IMG/VR virus record: IMGVR_UViG_3300043395_001241
Coordinates: 1-39,310 of that record
From: a virus
Direction: 5' to 3' (one strand)
Length of the DNA stretch: 39,310 nt
Positions 18,047 to 24,677 of the stretch are shown here, piece by piece. The position numbers and the translations under genes are program-made. Position 1 is the first letter of the stretch. Each line of letters opens with the position of its first letter. The notes under the pieces are model-generated. The model was given only the letters and a program-made list of their open reading frames with translations, had not been told where the DNA came from and did no database searches.

Positions 18047-18535
18047 ATGGATCCAATCACTATCGCCATGACGGCGTTTGCTACTGTACAGAAAACTGTA
18101 CAAGTAATCAAACAGGCGCAAAAGACCGTTAACGATGTTTCCTCACTTGGCCCTATGTTGGGTCAATACTTTGGGGCAAAGCAGGAAACTGTTAAAGCCC
18201 TAGAGCAAGCAAAGAAAGAGGGTGGCTCTAGCCTATCGCAAGCCATCCAAATTGAGATGGAATTGCTGTCTCAAAAGCAGTTTGAAGATCAGTTGAAGAT
18301 GATCTTTTTCCAGACTGGTCATGCTGACATCTGGGAAAACATCCAAAAGCGTGTGCAAGAGGGTGAACAAGCCCAGAGAGAGGCGCAACGCAGAGCAAGG
18401 GATGCCGCCATCAAGAAGGCTAAAAAGATGGCTGAGATGGTCAATATTGCAATCGGGGTGGGTCTGGTTGTTCTTTTGGTTCCTCCCCTGATTTGGTTGT
18501 TGATCCAAGGGATCATGTTTGCAAAGGACAAATGA
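18047..18535 (+). CDS. Helical membrane-anchored protein, 162 aa
   Basis: A long charged helical region (about residues 20-128, with EQAQREAQRRARDAAIKKAKKMAEM) leads to a C-terminal membrane segment (IAIGVGLVVLLVPPLIWLLIQGIMF). It could act as an i-spanin-like or holin-associated protein, but the N-terminal helix would then need to be periplasmic, which the sequence does not settle. Its end overlaps the start of the lipoprotein gene. Confidence 0.6.
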   Translation: MDPITIAMTAFATVQKTVQVIKQAQKTVNDVSSLGPMLGQYFGAKQETVKALEQAKKEGGSSLSQAIQIEMELLSQKQFEDQLKMIFFQTGHADIWENIQKRVQEGEQAQREAQRRARDAAIKKAKKMAEMVNIAIGVGLVVLLVPPLIWLLIQGIMFAKDK

Positions 18536-18750
18536 TGATGCGATTGGCTCAGGGGACCTTGCTCGTTCTCTACATTTTCCTGTTGTGCATGATCGTTTCT
18601 GGGTGCGATATGCCTGAGTTCTATCGTTACCAGTGCATGGACAGCAAGAACTGGAGCAAGCCTGAGTGCAAGCGCCCTGAGTGCGAAATCCTTGGCGAGT
18701 GTCCTGACCAACTCATGAAGCCTGAATTGGCTAAAAAGGAAGAGAAATGA
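18532..18750 (+). CDS. Small Cys-rich lipoprotein, 72 aa (o-spanin candidate)
   Basis: Three adjacent ATG codons lie at 18532, 18535 and 18538. After a hydrophobic signal (GTLLVLYIFLLCMI) there is a lipobox, VSGC, so lipid attachment and transfer to the outer membrane is expected. The mature part has several Cys residues (YQCMDSKNW, ECKRPECEILGEC). A small lipoprotein in a lysis cassette suggests an Rz1-like outer-membrane spanin, but the high Cys and low Pro content are not typical of Rz1. Confidence 0.65.
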   Translation: MMMRLAQGTLLVLYIFLLCMIVSGCDMPEFYRYQCMDSKNWSKPECKRPECEILGECPDQLMKPELAKKEEK

Positions 18751-19094
18751 ACGATACGATTGAAGCCAAAATCAAGTTCATGATTGCCGCCACCTTCTGT
18801 TTTACGGTGGTGTGCATGGTCACTTTGTCTATGTTCAGCCTGGTGTTTGTTCCCCAACCAATGTCTGGAATCGCTCCTGCTGACAAACAATTTTTCTTTC
18901 TGCTGTCCGACATGTCTAAATACATTTTGGGGAGCCTTGGAACCCTGTTGGCTATCAAGGGTAAGGATATGGTGAAAGATGCCTTAAACAAGGATCCTGA
19001 GCCTGAGAAGCCCGAAGAAAAGGCTACATGGACTGGTCGTGGCGAGAAGCCTGAATGGGTAAAGGAGAAGACTGATGCTACCAATGATCGCTAG
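18747..19094 (+). CDS. Two-segment membrane protein, holin candidate, 115 aa
   Basis: Membrane segments lie at about residues 9-36 (FMIAATFCFTVVCMVTLSMFSLVFV) and 48-66 (FFFLLSDMSKYILGSLGTLLA). A charged, Glu/Lys-rich C-terminus follows, ending near DATNDR. Two segments plus a charged tail fit a class II holin. It overlaps the upstream stop (ATGA) and runs 20 bases into the next holin-like gene. Confidence 0.6.
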   Translation: MNDTIEAKIKFMIAATFCFTVVCMVTLSMFSLVFVPQPMSGIAPADKQFFFLLSDMSKYILGSLGTLLAIKGKDMVKDALNKDPEPEKPEEKATWTGRGEKPEWVKEKTDATNDR

Positions 19095-19551
19095 TATTGT
19101 TTCTGGACTGATTAGCAATGGATTGCCAAAGGTTGCTGATGCTGTCATGGAAAAGGGCGTGGACTATGTGCAGGACAAACTGGGCGTAGAACTCAAGCCT
19201 GAAGGACAGATGAATCCTGAAGATGTTTCTAGGCTTAAAGAAGCCGCTATGAAGCATGAAGAATTCATGGCTGAGATGGATCTGAAAAACATGGAAGGCG
19301 CTCGCAATATGCAGTTGCAAGCCATGCAGTCTGATGATCCTCTGGTTCGCCGTTTCGTTTATTTCTTCATCTCTTTCTGGTCTGTCTTGTCTGCTGTCTA
19401 CATTGGTTGCATTACCTTTGCCGACATTCCTGAAGACAATGTGCGGTTTGCCGACACCATCCTTGGGTTTGTGTTGGGCACTATGGTCGCATCCATGTTC
19501 CAGTTCCTGTTAGGCTCGTCTTTGGGTAGCCGCAACAAGGATAAGAAATGA
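19075..19551 (+). CDS. GTA-type 3TM holin-like protein, 158 aa
   Basis: The N-terminus is a helical segment (ASIVSGLISNGLPKVADAVM), followed by a charged region. Two strong membrane segments lie at about residues 93-117 (FVYFFISFWSVLSAVYIGCITF) and 126-148 (ILGFVLGTMVASMFQFLLG). The layout and VRRF entry resemble holins of the gene-transfer-agent 3TM family. AAGGAG precedes the ATG at 19075 with a 7-base spacer, which supports this start over 19084. It is immediately upstream of the endolysin with an ATGA overlap, the usual holin position. Confidence 0.7.
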   Translation: MLPMIASIVSGLISNGLPKVADAVMEKGVDYVQDKLGVELKPEGQMNPEDVSRLKEAAMKHEEFMAEMDLKNMEGARNMQLQAMQSDDPLVRRFVYFFISFWSVLSAVYIGCITFADIPEDNVRFADTILGFVLGTMVASMFQFLLGSSLGSRNKDKK

Positions 19552-20198
19552 CCCCAGAAGCAAAGCATTTAATTGCCGCAGGAGTCAAAGATGTTCAGAA
19601 ATGGCTGGGTCCTGTTCAACAGGCTTGTGCAGAGTTCCAGATCAATACTCTTGAGAGAATCGCTGGATTTGTATCGCAAACGGCTCACGAATCTGCTGGC
19701 TACACTATATTGACCGAGAACTTGAACTACTCTGCCGACACAATGGCGGTGGTATGGCCCAATCGTTTTGCCGAAAAGGGTGCCGATGGCAAGCCCATCA
19801 AAGAAAATGGCAAAAATAAGCCCAACAAGTTTGCACTCGCACTACATCGTAAACCAGAAATGATCGCAAATGTGGTCTATTCCAGTCGCATGGGCAACGG
19901 TCCTGTCGAGTCTGGTGAGGGTTGGCTGTACCGTGGCAGGGGTCTGAAACAGTTAACTGGCAAAGAAAATTACACCAAATGTGGTAAAGCGCTGGGTCTG
20001 GATCTAGTGACAAACCCTGATCTGTTGCTGGAAAGCAACAATGCTGTGCGCTCTGCGGCGTGGTTTTGGTCTTTTAACAAGTGCTCAGAGTTTGCCGACA
20101 AGGGCGATGTTGAGGGGCTGACCAAACGCATCAATGGTGGTCTAATCGGTCTTGCTGATCGCAAAGCAAGGTTCAACAAAGTAATGGAGGTTGTATGA
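19548..20198 (+). CDS. GH19 chitinase-like endolysin, 216 aa
   Basis: The whole protein is a glycoside hydrolase family 19 catalytic domain. The motif SQTAHESAGY contains the likely catalytic Glu48, and ENLNYSA around residue 57 carries the second acidic residue. The substrate cleft motif YRGRGLKQLTGKENY is present, as is the C-terminal NGG loop (KRINGGLIGLADR). Phage GH19 enzymes cleave peptidoglycan glycan strands at lysis. No signal peptide or SAR segment is visible, so export through a holin is expected. It overlaps genes on both sides by four bases. Confidence 0.93.
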   Translation: MTPEAKHLIAAGVKDVQKWLGPVQQACAEFQINTLERIAGFVSQTAHESAGYTILTENLNYSADTMAVVWPNRFAEKGADGKPIKENGKNKPNKFALALHRKPEMIANVVYSSRMGNGPVESGEGWLYRGRGLKQLTGKENYTKCGKALGLDLVTNPDLLLESNNAVRSAAWFWSFNKCSEFADKGDVEGLTKRINGGLIGLADRKARFNKVMEVV

Positions 20199-20344
20199 AG
20201 GGACTGTACGCTAATATTCACGCCAAACAAGAGCGCATTAAGGCTGGATCGGGTGAGAAGATGCGTAAGCCTGGTTCCAAGGGTGCTCCCACTGCCAAGG
20301 CTTTTAAAGAGTCTGCCAAAACGGCTAAGAAGGCTAAAAAATGA
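20195..20344 (+). CDS. Small Lys-rich protein, 49 aa
   Basis: Translates to 49 residues starting MKGLYANIHAKQERIKAGSG, with basic MRKPGSKGAPTAKAF and a Lys-Ala-rich end. It overlaps both neighbours by ATGA. Very basic short proteins of this kind occur in many tailed phages and may bind nucleic acid, but no function is known. Confidence 0.75.
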   Translation: MKGLYANIHAKQERIKAGSGEKMRKPGSKGAPTAKAFKESAKTAKKAKK

Positions 20345-20637
20345 AATCAGCCGCTTGGACCCGTAAAGAAGGCCAGAACAAAAATGGTGGTCTAAACGCA
20401 AAGGGTCGTGCGTCTTACAAGGCAGAGACTGGTGGTACTCTGAAACCCCCCGTCAAATCTGGCGACAACCCCCGTAGAGCCTCTTTTCTGGCTCGGATGG
20501 GCAATATGCCTGGTCCTGAGTACAAAGACGGTAAACCCACCCGTTTGCTCAAATCCCTGCAAGCATGGGGCGCATCTTCCAAGGCTGATGCCAAGGCAAA
20601 GGCAAAGAAGATCTCTGCCCGTAACAAGTCACGCTAG
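20341..20637 (+). CDS. DUF6321-like basic protein, 98 aa
   Basis: A basic protein with SAAWTRKEGQNKNGGLNAKGR at the start, a conserved-looking RRASFLARMGNMPGPEYKDGKPTRL centre and a Lys/Ala-rich end. I associate this pattern with the DUF6321 family found in phages; this is from memory, not a search. The last nine bases overlap the end of the convergent minus-strand gene, so the late and early operons meet here. Confidence 0.7.
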   Translation: MKSAAWTRKEGQNKNGGLNAKGRASYKAETGGTLKPPVKSGDNPRRASFLARMGNMPGPEYKDGKPTRLLKSLQAWGASSKADAKAKAKKISARNKSR

Positions 20638-20955
20638 ACGCATCTCAGCCCGTCTGGACTGCTCTTGGGTCTTCCAGACCTCCACTTTCATCTTGGCGGC
20701 TTCTAGCATCCAACGCAGATCCTCTTCGATCTGAACAGCCTCTTTTAAGCCCTGCATCAGTTCCTCGTACTGTACTGACCCATAGGCTTCCATTTCACGG
20801 TCCCCAAGGGTCTTTTTATCGCTTTCTAGGGCTAGTCTGGACTTCAGGGTCTTGCTGTAGTTTTCGATGTAGATCCTGTTTGCCTTGGCTTGGGCGTACT
20901 TTCCTGCGTTTTCTTGGATGTAGCGCAGGGCTTTGGTAGGGTCTATTTCTTCCAT
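20629..20955 (-). CDS. Helical early protein, 108 aa
   Basis: An almost fully helical, charged protein with YIQENAGKYAQAKANRIYIENYSKTLKSRL and LMQGLKEAVQIEEDLRWMLEAAKMKVEVWKTQ segments. Such proteins accompany RusA and recombination genes in many phages; the role is unknown. It is the last gene of the minus-strand early operon and starts by ATGA overlap. Confidence 0.75.
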   Translation of the reverse strand: MEEIDPTKALRYIQENAGKYAQAKANRIYIENYSKTLKSRLALESDKKTLGDREMEAYGSVQYEELMQGLKEAVQIEEDLRWMLEAAKMKVEVWKTQEQSRRAEMRLA

Positions 20956-21206
20956 CAGATGTTCTCCTCAATGAGTCTTACGACCCCCAGTGGGATGTTT
21001 CCATTACCCATTTCACTGAGGATCTTTTGTTGTATGGGGTTTAGGCGCAGAGTCATGGAGAAATCTTTTATTTTTTTCTCAGAGAACGGCTTGGTTGGTC
21101 TACCAGCCCCCTGTCGTTTGCCGCCCCAGTTTGTGGGATTGCCCAGTTCCTTCCTGATCTGGCGCTTTTGCTCCTTCACCCAGTCGGGCAATTCTTTGTA
21201 TCTCAT
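20955..21206 (-). CDS. Small basic protein with GRQGAGRP-type motif, 83 aa
   Basis: I place the start at 21206 because its ATG overlaps the RusA stop (ATGA); a longer frame upstream would overlap most of the RusA end. The middle has GGKRQGAGRPTKPF, a basic Gly/Arg motif seen in DNA-binding phage proteins. A short helical region follows (MTLRLNPIQQKILSEMG). It is probably DNA-associated, without firmer assignment. Confidence 0.7.
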   Translation of the reverse strand: MRYKELPDWVKEQKRQIRKELGNPTNWGGKRQGAGRPTKPFSEKKIKDFSMTLRLNPIQQKILSEMGNGNIPLGVVRLIEENI

Positions 21207-21637
21207 TCCAAATCCTCTTTGACTAGGATGTTCACACCAGGCACATTGGAATAAATCTTTGTGCAGTGCATCACAGTGATCTGACAATCGTCTTTAAATA
21301 CGACCCCGTTCATCCCGTCCAAAACAGCCTTAGCCAAGTTATCTATATCGCCACCTCTCATGCTGATAGGCTTCTCAGAACCGCTTAAACAGGCTTCCTT
21401 GCGCTTTTTTGAGTATGAGGCAGGGATAGGTAGCCTGAAGTACAGAGCGATCCATACGGGCGTTTCTAGAGGCTCAGTTGGACCCATGGCTTCTTGAGAA
21501 TGCTTTCTCACCAAACCCTCAAAATCTAGGGTCTTTTTAGGGGTGTAGGTGGTGATGAAGGTCTTGGTCCTGCGAAACCGTGGTCTACCCTTTGGGACAG
21601 GATTGGTTTCTATGGAAAAGTTAACCATGAAAGTCAT
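21203..21637 (-). CDS. rusA: RusA-type Holliday junction resolvase, 144 aa
   Basis: The N-terminus has the family hallmark NPVPKGRPRFRR. The catalytic region GGDIDNLAKAVLDGMNGVVFKDDCQI carries Asp97 and Asp99, Lys103, and the Asp116-Asp117 pair, matching the acidic residues and lysine of RusA. The enzyme cuts four-way DNA junctions made during recombination or replication, usually before packaging. It works with the ERF-like annealing protein encoded at 25203. A second ATG at 21628 is possible; the first is preceded by GGTGAAG in the upstream gene. Confidence 0.93.
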   Translation of the reverse strand: MTFMVNFSIETNPVPKGRPRFRRTKTFITTYTPKKTLDFEGLVRKHSQEAMGPTEPLETPVWIALYFRLPIPASYSKKRKEACLSGSEKPISMRGGDIDNLAKAVLDGMNGVVFKDDCQITVMHCTKIYSNVPGVNILVKEDLE

Positions 21638-22095
21638 GCTTCACCCTTAATGCCGTGGGCGGCTTCAATGATTCGGACAAAATCACGCAAAGTTGCTGTT
21701 CCGCTTGGAGGGAAAGGCAAAGCATCAATCTCCTCATCAGTCAGCGGCTCAAGCTTGGGTGTTGGCGCATGAACAGTGACCACGCTCAAAGCCCAATCAA
21801 GCCACTTCTCTGCGGTCATGTCGTAGTATCCAAACGGGCCGACAGAACACAAATCTTCACCCACTCGCAGGGCGGCGTTACGCCACGCCACAGGCTCCTG
21901 CTCTAGTTGTCCATAAACATCTTTGTAAAGATCAAGACGCTCGTTTTCATTGTGCAAGGCTTGTAAGGCTTTTTCTTGTGCCAAGGCTTGTTTAATGGCG
22001 ATGATCGCTTTGTCGGTGTCAGGACTACGCTTCATAACTCTGTCCAACTTTTCCAACGCCTCCAATGCCAGCCTCAATGCTTCATCTTTATTCAT
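21634..22095 (-). CDS. Ead/Ea22-like early protein, 153 aa
   Basis: The N-terminal helix carries repeated Ala/Leu heptads (DEALRLALEALEKLD, AIIAIKQALAQEKAL). The C-terminal part has EKWLDWALSVV and EPLTDEEIDALPFPPSGTATLRDFVRIIEAAHGI, which is typical of accessory early phage proteins. The function is unknown. It overlaps RusA by ATGA and the upstream membrane peptide by eight bases. Confidence 0.75.
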   Translation of the reverse strand: MNKDEALRLALEALEKLDRVMKRSPDTDKAIIAIKQALAQEKALQALHNENERLDLYKDVYGQLEQEPVAWRNAALRVGEDLCSVGPFGYYDMTAEKWLDWALSVVTVHAPTPKLEPLTDEEIDALPFPPSGTATLRDFVRIIEAAHGIKGEA

Positions 22096-22195
22096 TTATC
22101 AACCCCAATATTTGAACAAAACCAAAAAACGCCATGACAAGACCAATAGGTATGTAGACGCACATCAGGAAGATCATCAGTGTTTCAGGACTCAT
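22088..22195 (-). CDS. 35-aa single-pass membrane peptide
   Basis: Reads MSPETLMIFLMCVYIPIGLV and then MAFFGFVQILGLINE: one membrane segment covering most of the length. It overlaps the upstream stop by ATGA and the downstream start by eight bases, which supports real coding despite its size. Function unknown. Confidence 0.65.
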   Translation of the reverse strand: MSPETLMIFLMCVYIPIGLVMAFFGFVQILGLINE

Positions 22196-22380
22196 TTGAA
22201 CTCCCTCACATAAGCCGCAAAGGACTGAGAAGTGTTACCGAAGGGCATCTGATCAAAAGCAAAGGACAGTCTGTTTTTCAGGTCCTGTTGTGCTTCCTTC
22301 CAGACAAACCTGGCGTTGTTTTCCCCAATCATGGTTTGTTCTTTTGTGGTTAGTTTTGACCACCAGTTTTCAAATTCCAT
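22192..22380 (-). CDS. Small early protein, 62 aa
   Basis: A 62-residue charged and aromatic protein (MEFENWWSKLTTKEQTMIGE ... WKEAQQDLKNRLSF). It overlaps the gene upstream by about 31 bases and the membrane peptide downstream by ATGA. No family recognised. Confidence 0.65.
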   Translation of the reverse strand: MEFENWWSKLTTKEQTMIGENNARFVWKEAQQDLKNRLSFAFDQMPFGNTSQSFAAYVREFK

Positions 22381-22595
22381 TCCTTCATCTCCTTTACTAG
22401 ATCATCTTTGATGCCCTTCCACAGGCCACTAGGATCAGCATCCAGTTTCTTGGCATCGTCCCACGCATATTCCTTCCACCCCTTTTGTTTGGAAAGGTGA
22501 ATCAACCATTGCAGATCCCTCTGGTAGATCTCCTGTGAGTTCCAAGGCTTTGTTGATGGTGAGCAGGGAATATTCTGTTCCTTCTTTGTGTCCAT
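22350..22595 (-). CDS. Small early protein, 81 aa
   Basis: The preferred start is ATG at 22595. The frame is open further up to a GTG at 22652, but that part looks non-coding. The body IYQRDLQWLIHLSKQKGWKEYAWDDAKKLDADPSGLWKGI is a plausible helical domain of a type common in phage early operons. A competing frame at 22435-22704 overlaps it on the same strand and looks less protein-like at its end. Function unknown. Confidence 0.6.
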   Translation of the reverse strand: MDTKKEQNIPCSPSTKPWNSQEIYQRDLQWLIHLSKQKGWKEYAWDDAKKLDADPSGLWKGIKDDLVKEMKEWNLKTGGQN

Positions 22596-22669
22596 CAAGA
22601 ATCTTTCTTGCAGTGAATAAATCCAAAACACCCTCCCTATGTAACTTTTCACCCAAAGACCCCCCTACC

Positions 22670-23005
22670 CCACAACAGTAGAGTAGAGAGGGAAGGTGCT
22701 TCACCCCTGCAACGCAGGATCATCATGCTGTGGATTGTCCACAAGCCCCTCGGCTTGATGATTCGACCAGCCGCACGGATTATTCGGGAACTGCCCCCTA
22801 GCCTTTCGGCATACCGTGTACCCTTTTCTTCCACGCCCCCAGGTTGAGGTCTTACTATCGTGTGGAGTACGGATGCCGTGGGAAAACAAAAAAGCCGCTT
22901 GCTACTGCCCTCTGGTAGGAACCCTTTGTAAAAAACATCACCTGTCTTTACGAAGGGCAGAGAGCATGAGCAAACGGCCTTAAATTTGTCGCTTCCTACG
23001 GCAAC
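22670..23005 (-). ncRNA. Candidate structured RNA / attenuator inside the early operon
   Basis: This about 440-bp gap between coding genes (22596-23036) is dense in complementary segments. Main pairings: 22988-22992 with 23001-23005; 22969-22978 with 22894-22903, followed on the minus strand by six T; 22954-22960 with 22905-22911; and 22867-22878 with 22807-22821, stacked directly on 22862-22866 with 22830-22834. A junction closes at 22719-22724 with 22757-22762 and encloses hairpins 22730-22742 and 22743-22756. Further hairpins lie at 22706-22718 and 22695-22705. Several stems use G-U pairs that would be C-A mismatches on the plus strand, so minus-strand RNA is favoured. Not matched to a known family. 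Confidence 0.6.
22883..22978 (-). terminator. Terminator or attenuator hairpin within the candidate RNA
   Basis: A ten-base-pair stem (22969-22978 with 22894-22903) runs directly into TTTTTTGTTTT on the minus strand. An inner arm at 22953-22957 can pair either with 22922-22926 or, within 22954-22960, with 22905-22911. The two folds are mutually exclusive, as in a switch. It would control read-through into the RusA half of the operon. Confidence 0.5.
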
Positions 23006-23036
23006 TGTTCTCATGATATTCATGCAAGGGGCGTTT

Positions 23037-23396
23037 TCAATGCATCCTGATTTGGCGCTTCAAGTTTTGCAACTGAGCCAAAATTTCAGGGGTGGGGGGT
23101 ACAGCCTGTTTTCTTTCTACAGAAAGGTTTACTAGGGTCTGATCTGGCTTGCCAAACGACTCAGGAACCTCTGCCCCGTCCCAGCGCATCTGGTTGATGT
23201 AGACCAAGGGGGCTGGGATAAAAGAACCGTTGCTTTTTAGCCACGCCTCTTGGGTTTTCATGTACTCCACATGCCGAATGATGTCATCAGCATGGATGTC
23301 TAGACCCAGTTTGTTCCATTTCTGTAGGCACAGGGATTTGGATTGTTTACGCTGGGAACGGGGCCAAGCCGCCCAAAAACGCTCAAAAGGACTCAT
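23037..23396 (-). CDS. Replication-associated-type early protein, 119 aa
   Basis: The start FERFWAAWPRSQRKQSKSLCLQKWNKLGL and the segment AWLKSNGSFIPAPLVYINQMRWDGAE match a pattern seen at the C-terminus of phage replication initiators and DnaT-like proteins, where it stands alone or follows a winged helix. Here only the short module is present. It probably helps to load a host helicase, which would fit the lack of any phage helicase. The assignment is tentative. It overlaps the upstream 54-aa gene by ATGA. Confidence 0.6.
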   Translation of the reverse strand: MSPFERFWAAWPRSQRKQSKSLCLQKWNKLGLDIHADDIIRHVEYMKTQEAWLKSNGSFIPAPLVYINQMRWDGAEVPESFGKPDQTLVNLSVERKQAVPPTPEILAQLQNLKRQIRMH

Positions 23397-23557
23397 AGCA
23401 ATGCTCCAGGTGCGTTGCGGTCATAACGAGGCTTAGAGAGCCGTTTCTGGGCTTTCTCAAGCACTTTCCACATCTCGGGTGTCATGCGGGTAAACGGATC
23501 AACAGGGTATAGACCCTGCCTGATCCGCTCCCAAGTTTCTTTGCTTTGCTTTTCCAA
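23393..23557 (-). CDS. 54-aa early protein with TTG start
   Basis: The product contains YPVDPFTRMTPEMWKVLEKA and ends in QKRLSKPRYDRNAPGALL. No ATG lies upstream in frame. TTG at 23557 has a good AAGGAG six bases before it, so it is the likely start. Its stop overlaps the next ATG by four bases, consistent with the coupled operon. Function unknown. Confidence 0.7.
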   Translation of the reverse strand: MEKQSKETWERIRQGLYPVDPFTRMTPEMWKVLEKAQKRLSKPRYDRNAPGALL

Positions 23558-23560
23558 TTT

Positions 23561-23728
23561 TTACTCCTTTGCTTTGATAAACCACTCGGGTCGTTTTTCC
23601 TTCAACTGGTATAGCCGAAGGGGTGGAATACCCGACTTCTTCCATTTATATACGCTGGGCGGTGTCATGTTGAGAATCTTTGCCACCCGATACAGGCTGG
23701 CATGTTTCTCTAGTTCTTCTACAGTCAT
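23561..23728 (-). CDS. Cro/YdaS-like helix-turn-helix regulator, 55 aa
   Basis: The start is at 23728, preceded by AAAGGAAATCAG; the frame is open further upstream but that part is promoter DNA. Residues about 11-33 (ASLYRVAKILNMTPPSVYKWKKSG) form a helix-turn-helix. IPPLRLYQLKEKRPEWF follows, as in YdaS/Cro-type repressors of lambdoid-like phages. It is the first gene of the minus operon and lies beside the divergent promoters, so it should bind there. No CI partner is found in the genome. Confidence 0.85.
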   Translation of the reverse strand: MTVEELEKHASLYRVAKILNMTPPSVYKWKKSGIPPLRLYQLKEKRPEWFIKAKE

Positions 23729-23745
23729 CTGATTTCCTTTCGTTG

Positions 23746-23761
23746 TTGTCAATCGCGACAG
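23746..23761. promoter_or_regulatory. Candidate operator TTGTC-N6-GACA
   Basis: TTGTC at 23746-23750 and GACA at 23757-23760 form an inverted repeat with six bases between. It lies just downstream of, and slightly overlaps, the minus-strand -10 element, a normal place for repression. The same arrangement recurs at 29979-29996. Confidence 0.45.
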
Positions 23762-23787
23762 TATAGCGCAATGCAAGAAAACAACAA
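23760..23787 (-). promoter_or_regulatory. Minus-strand early promoter
   Basis: On the minus strand, -10 TATACT (23760-23765) lies 16 bases after TTGTTG (23782-23787). The -10 is near consensus and the -35 is weak. It drives the Cro-like gene and the RusA operon. ACAAC at 23781-23785 and GTTGT at 23793-23797 make a further inverted repeat over the -35. Confidence 0.6.
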
Positions 23788-23811
23788 GCCTCGTTGTATT
23801 TATGCAACCTG

Positions 23812-23839
23812 TTGACATTATCGAAAAACTTATGATACA
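23812..23839 (+). promoter_or_regulatory. Plus-strand early promoter
   Basis: A perfect -35 TTGACA (23812-23817) is followed after 16 bases by GATACA (23834-23839) inside TATGATACAG. The first gene starts at 23882 after CAGGAG. A small inverted repeat (CCGT-N6-ACGG, about 23851-23864) lies in the leader. Confidence 0.6.
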
Positions 23840-23881
23840 GTTCATTCACGCCGTTAAATCACGGTAACAACAGGAGCAGTA

Positions 23882-24091
23882 ATGCGATTCTTAATCAACC
23901 TTCTTACGGGTGACACGCTCACCCAAACCAGCGACACCACGCTGACCGACACCAAGGGCAATGTGTGGAACAAGGCTGGTTCAACCTGGCATGACAGCCA
24001 CGGCAACACCATTCAATCCCTAGACAACAAAATGAGCATGAAGCAAGACGGCTCGTTGTTTTCCTCATGGGGAGATGACCATGACTTCTAA
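23882..24091 (+). CDS. Small early protein, 69 aa
   Basis: A polar, Thr/Asp-rich 69-residue protein (LTGDTLTQTSDTTLTDTKGNVWNKAGSTWHDSHGN) that looks like short beta strands. First gene of the plus early operon, with a good ribosome-binding site. No family recognised. Confidence 0.7.
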   Translation: MRFLINLLTGDTLTQTSDTTLTDTKGNVWNKAGSTWHDSHGNTIQSLDNKMSMKQDGSLFSSWGDDHDF

Positions 24092-24293
24092 AACACTTGC
24101 GCTTGCAGATCATTTGGAGCGAACTGCCACCATCGGTTTGCACATTGAATGTTCTGACGAATTGCGCCGTCTTTACGAAGAAAACAAAGTTCTGAAAAAC
24201 TCTTTGTATCAAATGCAAGAAGCCGCCAAAGACCAATACACCCGTGGTCTTTATGACGCTAGAGACGCAATCACTCGGCAATTTTCTCTGTAA
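24075..24293 (+). CDS. Small helical early protein, 72 aa
   Basis: A helical protein with a coiled-coil-like centre (ECSDELRRLYEENKVLKNSLYQMQEAAKDQ). It overlaps the preceding gene by 17 bases; a start at 24081 is also possible. Function unknown. Confidence 0.65.
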   Translation: MTMTSKTLALADHLERTATIGLHIECSDELRRLYEENKVLKNSLYQMQEAAKDQYTRGLYDARDAITRQFSL

Positions 24294-24303
24294 AGGAAAA
24301 GCA

Positions 24304-24510
24304 ATGAATACTGACAAACTGCGCCAACAGATCTACGAAGACCTGATGCGTGACTCTACCCAGTACTGCTGTTACTGCGGTCAAGCCAAGCACCGCATGT
24401 CCTGCTGTGGTGAGAATCACTTTGAGACATTCTCTGAGATGCGCCATGAGGATCAGGCTTACATCTTGGATGAGATGGTTATTGACGAACTGGCAAAGGA
24501 AAAGCAATGA
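24304..24510 (+). CDS. Small Cys-rich, zinc-binding-like protein, 68 aa
   Basis: Starts at 24304 after TAAAGGAAAAGCA. It contains QYCCYCGQAKHRMSCCGENH, where a CxxC pair and a CC-H cluster could bind zinc, followed by an acidic helical end. It is probably a small DNA- or protein-binding accessory factor; no family assigned. Confidence 0.7.
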   Translation: MNTDKLRQQIYEDLMRDSTQYCCYCGQAKHRMSCCGENHFETFSEMRHEDQAYILDEMVIDELAKEKQ

Positions 24511-24668
24511 ACGAATTATTTGGATGGGGGCTGATTATCACGACAGTTTGTGCATGGTTCACTCACCTGTTTGCATGTTTTGCAGAGAACCTGTGGGGTA
24601 TGTTGATTGTGGGTGCGGTTATCTTCCCTATCGGCATTATTCACGGCATATGGCTGTGGTTTCAGTAA
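24507..24668 (+). CDS. 53-aa two-segment membrane protein
   Basis: Reads from MNELFGWGLIITTVCAWFTH to WLWFQ, with two hydrophobic stretches (about 5-24 and 28-50). It is preceded by CAAAGGAAAAGCA and overlaps the upstream stop. A small early inner-membrane protein could be involved in superinfection exclusion; that is speculative. Confidence 0.7.
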   Translation: MNELFGWGLIITTVCAWFTHLFACFAENLWGMLIVGAVIFPIGIIHGIWLWFQ

Positions 24669-24677
24669 GGAGGCAAT

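Noticed and set aside
20955-21287. Longer version of the 83-aa early protein starting at 21287
   Set aside because: The extra 27 residues overlap the end of RusA; the ATG at 21206 gives the ATGA coupling seen throughout this operon.
22435-22889. Two minus-strand frames (22701-22889 and 22435-22704) joined by a GTGA overlap
   Set aside because: The first has no ATG and a stop shortly upstream, the second overlaps a better frame in its second half, and both run through the strong paired stems. RNA structure explains the region better, though a short coding role is not fully excluded.
22649-23023. Minus-strand open frame of 124 codons in the same gap
   Set aside because: The translation is low in helix-forming pattern, rich in Arg/Gly/Ser and crosses the terminator-like stem and T tract; it looks like a chance frame.
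22596-23036. Group I intron
   Set aside because: I do not see the conserved core segments P, Q, R and S or the P7 guanosine-site pattern, and no flanking gene is clearly split by the region.
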